From: Kiloniellaceae bacterium
GTDB lineage: Bacteria > Pseudomonadota > Alphaproteobacteria > Kiloniellales > J153
Direction: 5' to 3'
NCBI GenBank assembly: GCA_021776095.1
Contig: JAJFGO010000110.1
Coordinates: 1 to 44,841, forward strand
DNA: 44,841 nt
Shown here piece after piece: positions 40,148 through 44,841 of this stretch. Numbering within the stretch: the stretch's first letter is position 1; every line of letters starts with the position of its first letter. The position numbers and the translations under genes were made by a program. The notes below the pieces were generated by a model. It did not search any database. It was not told the DNA's origin and worked only from the letters and a program-made list of their open reading frames with translations.

Positions 40148-41566
40148 CTAAAGCGGCGGCGCCGCACTGGTGGAACCGGTTTCGCGTTCATAGGCCGCGG
40201 CGGCGCGCAAAAGCAGCGCCTCGTCGAAAGGCCGGCCGACAAGCTGGATCGCGCTCGGCAGGCCGTTGGCTGTGTGGCCCGCCGGCACGCTGATTGCCGG
40301 TAGCCCGGTGAAATTGAAGGGTCGGACGCAGTGCCCGGTCATGGTCAGGAACTCCATGAAACCCGGGTTTGCCGCGAGGTCGGACTCGCGGATGCTCGGT
40401 ACTGGGATGGTCCAGACCGGGGTGTGTAAGATATCGGCCTGGGCGAAAACACTTTCTTCCAGGGCCGCCATGACCGCCTGACGCATGTTCAGGGCCTCGA
40501 TATACCGGGTCGCGGGATAGAGCAGGCCGGGCAGCAGGCGGCCCAGGGTCTGCGGGCCGTAGTCGTCCGGGCGCTCGCGCAGCCACCGCGCGTGAAAGGC
40601 CGCGCCCTCGGCCGCGATAATCAGGACATTGAGCGGGTTGGCCAGCTCGATGACCTCGGGCAGGCGGACCGGCACGATCTCGGCGCCCAGCTCCTCGAAG
40701 ACCTTCAGGCTGGCGCGCGCCAGGGCCGCGACCTCCGCTTCGACCGGGTCGTAAAAATAATTTTCCGGCACGCCGACACGCAGGCCCCGCACGCCCTTGT
40801 CCAGCTCGGCCCGGTAGTTGGGCACCGGCGCATGCGCGGTTGTCGGGTCCGCCGGATCGCGGCCGGCTATGGCCTGCAGTATCAGCGCGGCATCGCTGGC
40901 GGTTCTGGTGAGCGGGCCGACGTGGTCCAGGGTAAAGGACAGGGGCATGGCCCCGGCCCGGCTGACCCGGCCATAGGTCGGCTTTAGGCCGATCAGACCG
41001 CAGCAGGCGGCGGGCAGGCGGATCGAACCGCCGGTGTCGGAGCCGAGCGCACCGTAGACCAGCCGGCCCGCCACCGCGGCGGCGGAGCCGCTCGACGAAC
41101 CGCCGGTGATGTAGTCTGTGTTCCAGGGATTGCGCGGCGTGCCGGCAATCTCGTTGTGCCCCGTGGTGCCGAGGGCGAACTCCACCATGTGGAGCTGCGC
41201 AATGTCGAGCGCGCCGGCGGCGTCGAGACGGCTCAGCGCGCTTGAGGTCTGATCCGGCACGAAATCGGCCAGAATGCGCGAGCCGCAGGCGGTAGGCCGC
41301 TCGGCGCGATAGAACATTTCTTTGTGGGCCAAGGGAACGCCGTGCAGGGGACCGCGCGGCCCGTCCTTGGCGAGGGCCGCGTCGGCCGCGTCCGCCGCGC
41401 GCAGCGCCGCTTCCGGATCGACATGGGCGATGCAGTGCAGGGCCTCGCCGTGGCGCTCGATTCGGGCCAGACACGCTTCGGTCGCCTCGCGCGCGGAGGC
41501 TTTGCGCGCCGCGATCAAATCCGCGACTTCGCTTAGGCTCGAATCCGCCAGGGAGTCGTCGCTCAT
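40148..41566 (-). CDS. Amidase-signature enzyme, AtzE/GatA-like
   Basis: The 472-aa amidase-signature hydrolase has the Ser-cisSer-Lys triad region: Lys82 in HGVPLAHKEMF, GGSSSGSAAAVAG (155-167) with the cis-Ser, and the nucleophile Ser181 in GSDTGGSIRLPA. The C-terminal half carries PFNFTGLPAISVPAG and IQLVGRPFDEALLLRAA. Such enzymes split amides; relatives are GatA, indoleacetamide hydrolase and the biuret/carboxybiuret enzyme AtzE. The gene directly upstream encodes an AtzG-like small subunit overlapping its start by 4 bp (ATGA), favouring an AtzE-type two-subunit amidase over the monomeric types. No GatB or GatC genes are near. The amide substrate is unknown. Confidence 0.9.
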   Translation of the reverse strand: MSDDSLADSSLSEVADLIAARKASAREATEACLARIERHGEALHCIAHVDPEAALRAADAADAALAKDGPRGPLHGVPLAHKEMFYRAERPTACGSRILADFVPDQTSSALSRLDAAGALDIAQLHMVEFALGTTGHNEIAGTPRNPWNTDYITGGSSSGSAAAVAGRLVYGALGSDTGGSIRLPAACCGLIGLKPTYGRVSRAGAMPLSFTLDHVGPLTRTASDAALILQAIAGRDPADPTTAHAPVPNYRAELDKGVRGLRVGVPENYFYDPVEAEVAALARASLKVFEELGAEIVPVRLPEVIELANPLNVLIIAAEGAAFHARWLRERPDDYGPQTLGRLLPGLLYPATRYIEALNMRQAVMAALEESVFAQADILHTPVWTIPVPSIRESDLAANPGFMEFLTMTGHCVRPFNFTGLPAISVPAGHTANGLPSAIQLVGRPFDEALLLRAAAAYERETGSTSAAPPL

Positions 41567-41769
41567 GTGCTATCCCCACCGCGGCTCAGGCGTGATTGGG
41601 CGAGATAGAACCCGGCGGGCTCGACACCGAAGGGGAGAACCTGGGTCGCCTGGCCGGCCAGGTCTCCCAGATGCAAGGCCGTGGCCGCCGGTTCGCGCAC
41701 CTGCGACGGTGCCAGATCGACACGTTGCGCCTCCCTCAGCCAGGCTACCATTTTATCCAGATCGTCCAT
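41563..41769 (-). CDS. AtzG-like (DUF4089) small amidase subunit
   Basis: The 68-aa protein, starting MDDLDKMVAWLREAQRVDL, has the layout of AtzG/DUF4089 proteins: an N-terminal helix, a loop (LAPSQVREPAATALHLGDLAGQA) and a tail PFGVEPAGFYL that aligns with the EPA-x-x-F-x-P end of the family. AtzG supports the transamidosome-like AtzE-AtzG complex of cyanurate catabolism; similar pairs exist for unknown amides. ATG and GTG starts at 41793 and 41799 would add about 8-10 residues. Its stop overlaps the amidase start (ATGA), so the two are translationally coupled. The fit is by pattern and context, not by a strong motif. Confidence 0.72.
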   Translation of the reverse strand: MDDLDKMVAWLREAQRVDLAPSQVREPAATALHLGDLAGQATQVLPFGVEPAGFYLAQSRLSRGGDST

Positions 41770-41877
41770 GTGCGCGGCCCCCCAAAACTCCATACTCACC
41801 AGGCGTTAAGCTTAAACGGCGGGATGCGGGCTGTCACCGCCGCCATTCGTGTGTCGTTTTCGGTCTTTTCGGCACAT

Positions 41878-41891
41878 CAGACAATCGTCTG
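41878..41891. promoter_or_regulatory. Small dyad upstream of the response-regulator gene
   Basis: CAGAC-AATC-GTCTG is a perfect 5-4-5 palindrome in the 194-bp divergent gap between the AtzG-like and response-regulator genes, 72 bp before the latter. A second palindrome, TTAAGCTTAA, lies at about 41806-41815 nearer the AtzG-like gene. Either could be an operator, including autoregulation by the NarL-type protein. There is no direct evidence. Confidence 0.3.
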
Positions 41892-41963
41892 TAAACCTTT
41901 GAAACCTAAAGTGCCGTTTTTCAACCCGCAGGAGCGGCGCCAAATTGTATGAGGCCCTTTAGA

Positions 41964-42626
41964 ATGCGCGCGCTGGTCGCGGACGATCATCCCATGGTCG
42001 TGGATGCCCTGACCCTCTATTTGCGAGAGATCGATCCCAATATCGAGGTTCTGGGCGCCGGCGATATGGAGGGTGCATTGGGCTATTTGGATGGGCCCGG
42101 CACCTTGGATCTGATCCTGCTGGATTTCGATATGCCCGGGATGGATAACCTGGAGGGCCTGCGCCTGGTGCGCGAGGAATGCCCGGGTGTGCCCACGGTG
42201 ATGATCGGCGGCACGCTTCGGGCGCAGGATATGCTGGGTGCGCTCGATCGGGGCGCCGCCGGGGTCATTCCCAAGGATTATTCCAAGATTGCGATCGTCA
42301 AGGCGCTGGAACTTATCCTCGCGGGCGAGCGTCACGTGCCGGCCCGGCTGCTTGGCGGCGCCGGCGGATTGCGTGGCGACGGCGCGCCATGCGGCGCCGC
42401 GGCGCCGGCCGGCGGGTCCGACCCCTTGGCCGTCTTAAATAGGCGTGAACGCGAGGTTCTCGCCCTCCTGGCCGAGGGTCTGTCGAACGTAGGCATTGGC
42501 CAGGCGCTCGGCATGTCGGCCAATGGCGCCAATCACCACCTGAAGAGCATCTATCGCAAGCTGGGCGTGCGTAAACGCACCCAGGCCATGGCGATCTATT
42601 TCGGGGAACACAGGCGCTCGGCCTGA
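41964..42626 (+). CDS. NarL/LuxR-type response regulator, orphan
   Basis: The 220-aa protein is a receiver plus LuxR-type helix-turn-helix. I start at MRALVADDHP, which has GAGG 8 nt upstream; an ATG five codons earlier is possible. Acidic pocket residues Asp7/Asp8, phospho-acceptor Asp54 (ILLDFDMPG) and Lys104 (IPKD) are present. The conserved Thr/Ser of the switch appears replaced by Gly82 (VMIGGT). The HTH lies at about 155-210 (LNRREREVLALLAEGLSNVGIGQALGMSANGANHHLKSIYRKLGV). No histidine kinase gene lies in the window. A Gly/Ala/Pro-rich linker separates the domains. It precedes a chemoreceptor gene after a 429-bp gap. Confidence 0.9.
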   Translation: MRALVADDHPMVVDALTLYLREIDPNIEVLGAGDMEGALGYLDGPGTLDLILLDFDMPGMDNLEGLRLVREECPGVPTVMIGGTLRAQDMLGALDRGAAGVIPKDYSKIAIVKALELILAGERHVPARLLGGAGGLRGDGAPCGAAAPAGGSDPLAVLNRREREVLALLAEGLSNVGIGQALGMSANGANHHLKSIYRKLGVRKRTQAMAIYFGEHRRSA

Positions 42627-43055
42627 CGTCGGCCCATTAAGTCTCGGGTCCGCCGGCCCCATTGGTGCGGCCTTTCCGGCAAATTTCCAACGGATTGCGA
42701 ACCGCACTGGGCACGCGCCCGGGCCGTCAACGGCCGCTGCCTTCCCACGGCCTGTATCTCCGACTATCGCGACTTTTCCCCAGGATGTGATGCCGCCCGA
42801 TATCGAGCTGTGTGGCAAATTCAAATACTAAAACGAGTAGTATCGGCGCGCAAATAAGCAATGGACAATTAATTCAAGTAGCTACATGGCACATTAGCGA
42901 TAATTTTTGGAACTAATTCTCGAAAACAGTCCTTTGTTAATTAATTTCATCATAATTAGTAGGGGGATTTCTTGAATTCTTTGCCCTTGGCTGCAATGGC
43001 CGCTGGCAAGAACCGCATATGAATTTGGTTAAACCCAGAGAGCAGGAGCAGAGAG
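42627..43055. other. 429-bp intergenic region with AT-rich core
   Basis: No gene is supported. The first 190 bp keep the high GC of the window; about 42820-43020 drops sharply in GC and contains repeated TTAATTAA/AATTAATT stretches. It ends with AGGAG at 43044-43048, the ribosome-binding site of the chemoreceptor gene. It probably holds that gene's promoter and a target for AT-binding nucleoid proteins. I tried and failed to place a convincing sigma-54 or sigma-28 promoter. Confidence 0.55.
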
Positions 43056-44841
43056 ATGCTAAAGAAAGCCAACACCAAGCTAGGGACATCGGATCCCGGC
43101 ACCAGCGCCGCATCGGGCGGGGCCCGTTTTCTCCCAAGCCTGAAGCTGTCGCAAAAACTGCCGGCCGTGATTGTCGGGGCCGCTTTTTTAACCGCAGCCG
43201 CCATCGGCAGCTGGAGTTATATCAAGGCGGCCGAGAGCCTGAGCGAATCCGCGGAGGGCAAGCTTCTGGCCCTGGCCGAAGCGCGCAAATCGCAGCTTGG
43301 GGACTATCTCGGCAGTATCGAGGCTGACCTGCGAGTCATGGCCGAAAACGCGACCATCATCGATGCCCTAAGGGATTTCCAGTCGGCCTGGTTCGAACTC
43401 GGCCCCAATCCGGGCACCCTGCTCCAGAACCTTTACATCAACGACAATCCCAATCCGCTTGGCGAAAAGCACCTGCTCGACGTCGCCAACGATGGTTCCA
43501 CCTACAGCGCGGTCCACCGCCGCTATCATCCGTGGATCCGACAATTCCTGGAGGAGCGGGGCTACTACGACGTCTTCCTGTTCAACGCGGAGGGCGATCT
43601 GGTCTACACCGTGTTCAAGGAACTCGACTACGCCACCAACGTTATGACCGGGCAATGGAAAGATACGGATCTCGGCAATGCCTTCCGGGCCGCGCGGAGC
43701 AATGCCAACAAGGGGGCATTGAATTTCTTCGATTTCCAACCCTACGCACCCAGCGCCAACGCCCCGGCCAGCTTCATGTCGACGCCGATTTTCGATGAGG
43801 CGAACCGTTTCACCGGCGTGCTGGTCTTCCAGATGCCAATCGGCCGAATCAACCAAATCATGAAGGCCTCGGCCGGCATGGGCGAAAGCGGTGAGACCTA
43901 CATCGTTGGCTCGGACTTACTGATGCGCAGCGATTCGCGCTTCAGCGAGGAGTCGACGATCCTGACCCGAAAGATCGATTCCACCACGGTCAAGGCTGCC
44001 GTGGCCGGCGAGAGCGGCGTTCAGGCTATTGAAGATTATCGCGGTATCCCCGTCGAATCGGCTTATGTGCCCTTCGAGTTCAATGGCGCCAACTGGGCCC
44101 TGATCGCCGAGATCGACACCGAGGAGGTTCTTACCCCCGTGGTCGCCTTGCGCAATGCACTGGCCATCGAATCCGCCATCGGGCTCGTGATCATCGGCCT
44201 GATCGGTACCTTCATCGCGCGCGGTATCACCCGGCCCATTTCCCGGATGACCGAGGCGATGGCCATGCTCGCCGAAGGCGACGACAGCGTGGAGGTCGAT
44301 CTGGGTGAACGGAAAGACGAACTCGGTCAGATGTGCGACGCATTGGCGAAGCTGCGACTGGCCGTGTCGGACTCTTTCCGGCTCAGCCAAATGGTCGAGT
44401 ACATGCCGAACGGTGTCATACAATGCGATCCGCACAGCTTCGAGATCACCTATCTCAACAAGTTCTCGCGCGAGACCCTGAAGAAACTGGAAGAACATCT
44501 GCCGATCAAGGCCGATCAGATGATGGGCCAGTGCATCGACGTGTTCCACAAGAACCCGGCGCACCAGCGCGGCCTTCTGGGCGACCCCAAGAACCTGCCG
44601 CACAAGGCCTTGATCACTGTTGGGGAGGACAAGTTGGACCTCCTGGCCACCGCGATCACGGACAAGCACGGCAACTACGTGGGTCCCATGCTGACCTGGT
44701 CGGTGGTGACCGATCAGATCAGCCTGGCAACTTCGGTCAAGGAAGTGGTTGAGGTCGTGGCCTCGGCCTCGACCGAGATGGAATCGACCGCCCAGTCCAT
44801 GTCGGCGACGGCGGAGGAGACCAGCCGTCAGGCGACGGCGG
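43056..44841 (+). CDS. Methyl-accepting chemotaxis protein, 3' end outside window
   Basis: The start at MLKKANTKLG has AGGAG 7 nt upstream; 595 codons are visible before the window ends. A cytoplasmic tail of about 34 residues precedes TM1 (about 35-56), then a large periplasmic dCache-like sensor (about 57-365: LGDYLGSIEADLRVMAEN, YYDVFLFNAEGDLVYTVFKE, FMSTPIFDEANRFTGVLVFQMP, GETYIVGSDLLMRSDSRF). TM2 is at about 370-390, HAMP follows (RPISRMTEAMAMLAEGD), then a PAS-like domain (about 448-555: VEYMPNGVIQCDPHSFEITYLN). The last residues (VASASTEMESTAQSMSATAEETSRQATA) enter the coiled-coil signalling domain. It senses an unknown periplasmic ligand and, through the PAS domain, perhaps redox state, and should control CheA. 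Confidence 0.92.
   Translation, partial: MLKKANTKLGTSDPGTSAASGGARFLPSLKLSQKLPAVIVGAAFLTAAAIGSWSYIKAAESLSESAEGKLLALAEARKSQLGDYLGSIEADLRVMAENATIIDALRDFQSAWFELGPNPGTLLQNLYINDNPNPLGEKHLLDVANDGSTYSAVHRRYHPWIRQFLEERGYYDVFLFNAEGDLVYTVFKELDYATNVMTGQWKDTDLGNAFRAARSNANKGALNFFDFQPYAPSANAPASFMSTPIFDEANRFTGVLVFQMPIGRINQIMKASAGMGESGETYIVGSDLLMRSDSRFSEESTILTRKIDSTTVKAAVAGESGVQAIEDYRGIPVESAYVPFEFNGANWALIAEIDTEEVLTPVVALRNALAIESAIGLVIIGLIGTFIARGITRPISRMTEAMAMLAEGDDSVEVDLGERKDELGQMCDALAKLRLAVSDSFRLSQMVEYMPNGVIQCDPHSFEITYLNKFSRETLKKLEEHLPIKADQMMGQCIDVFHKNPAHQRGLLGDPKNLPHKALITVGEDKLDLLATAITDKHGNYVGPMLTWSVVTDQISLATSVKEVVEVVASASTEMESTAQSMSATAEETSRQATA

Noticed and set aside
42435-42824. Minus-strand frame across the response-regulator 3' end and downstream region
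   Set aside because: Antisense to a clear gene, no ribosome-binding site and no recognisable domain.
42888-42915. TGGCAC word as a sigma-54 promoter before the chemoreceptor
   Set aside because: The required GC at the -12 position with correct spacing is absent.
42930-42965. TTAA words as a CtrA binding site (TTAA-N7-TTAA)
   Set aside because: No pair has the seven-base spacing; the words reflect general AT richness.

Overview
This is a GC-rich, densely packed chromosomal window with no rRNA, tRNA, CRISPR array, insertion sequence or phage gene. The gene set suggests a free-living alphaproteobacterium, perhaps Rhodospirillales-like: several acyl-CoA catabolic genes, TRAP-TAXI and tripartite tricarboxylate importers, a fused CydDC-like exporter and a PAS-containing chemoreceptor. 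That placement is inference; no phylogenetic marker was tested.

Region 1 (1-11300). A cloverleaf-like set of inverted repeats (18-143) is followed by a nine-gene minus-strand operon read from 10276 down to 238. In transcription order it encodes a 3-hydroxyacyl-CoA dehydrogenase, an SDR, an ADP-forming-type acyl-CoA ligase, a nitronate-monooxygenase-like flavoprotein, a DUF35 OB-fold protein, a cysteine-less Ltp2/SCP2-type thiolase, two acyl-CoA dehydrogenases (one with and one without a visible catalytic Glu) and a PaaG-like crotonase. A canonical enoyl-CoA hydratase is divergent at 10425. Together they look like activation, dehydrogenation, isomerisation or hydration, oxidation and C-C cleavage of an unidentified, probably branched or cyclic, carboxylic acid. 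A perfect 28-bp-arm hairpin (11226-11297) closes this block.

Region 2 (11300-22110). A ThDP-dependent enzyme diverges from a TAXI-TRAP importer across a perfect 13-5-13 palindrome. Next come an AMP-forming acyl-CoA synthetase, a polytopic membrane protein of unknown substrate, a divergent IclR regulator, a MaoC-type hydratase and an exported ApbE flavin transferase preceded by an FNR-type TTGA-N6-TCAA site. Palindromes with TTTCGC half-sites at 10386, 13066 and 19393 suggest, but do not prove, a local IclR regulon.

Region 3 (22110-31470). A complete peptide/nickel-type ABC importer (binding protein, two permeases, two ATPases) is followed by a complete tripartite tricarboxylate transporter (TctC, TctB, TctA). 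In all three importers of the window a GC-rich hairpin lies directly after the binding-protein gene, which would favour excess binding protein over permease.

Region 4 (31470-44841). Minus-strand housekeeping genes prfC and recQ and a LysR regulator are followed by a divergent 1216-aa fused CydDC-like ABC exporter. Then comes a minus-strand trio: an AtzG-like small subunit, an AtzE-like amidase and an ABM-domain protein. A NarL-type response regulator and, after an AT-rich intergenic stretch, a chemoreceptor that runs off the window end complete the segment. No frameshifted or clearly broken gene was seen.
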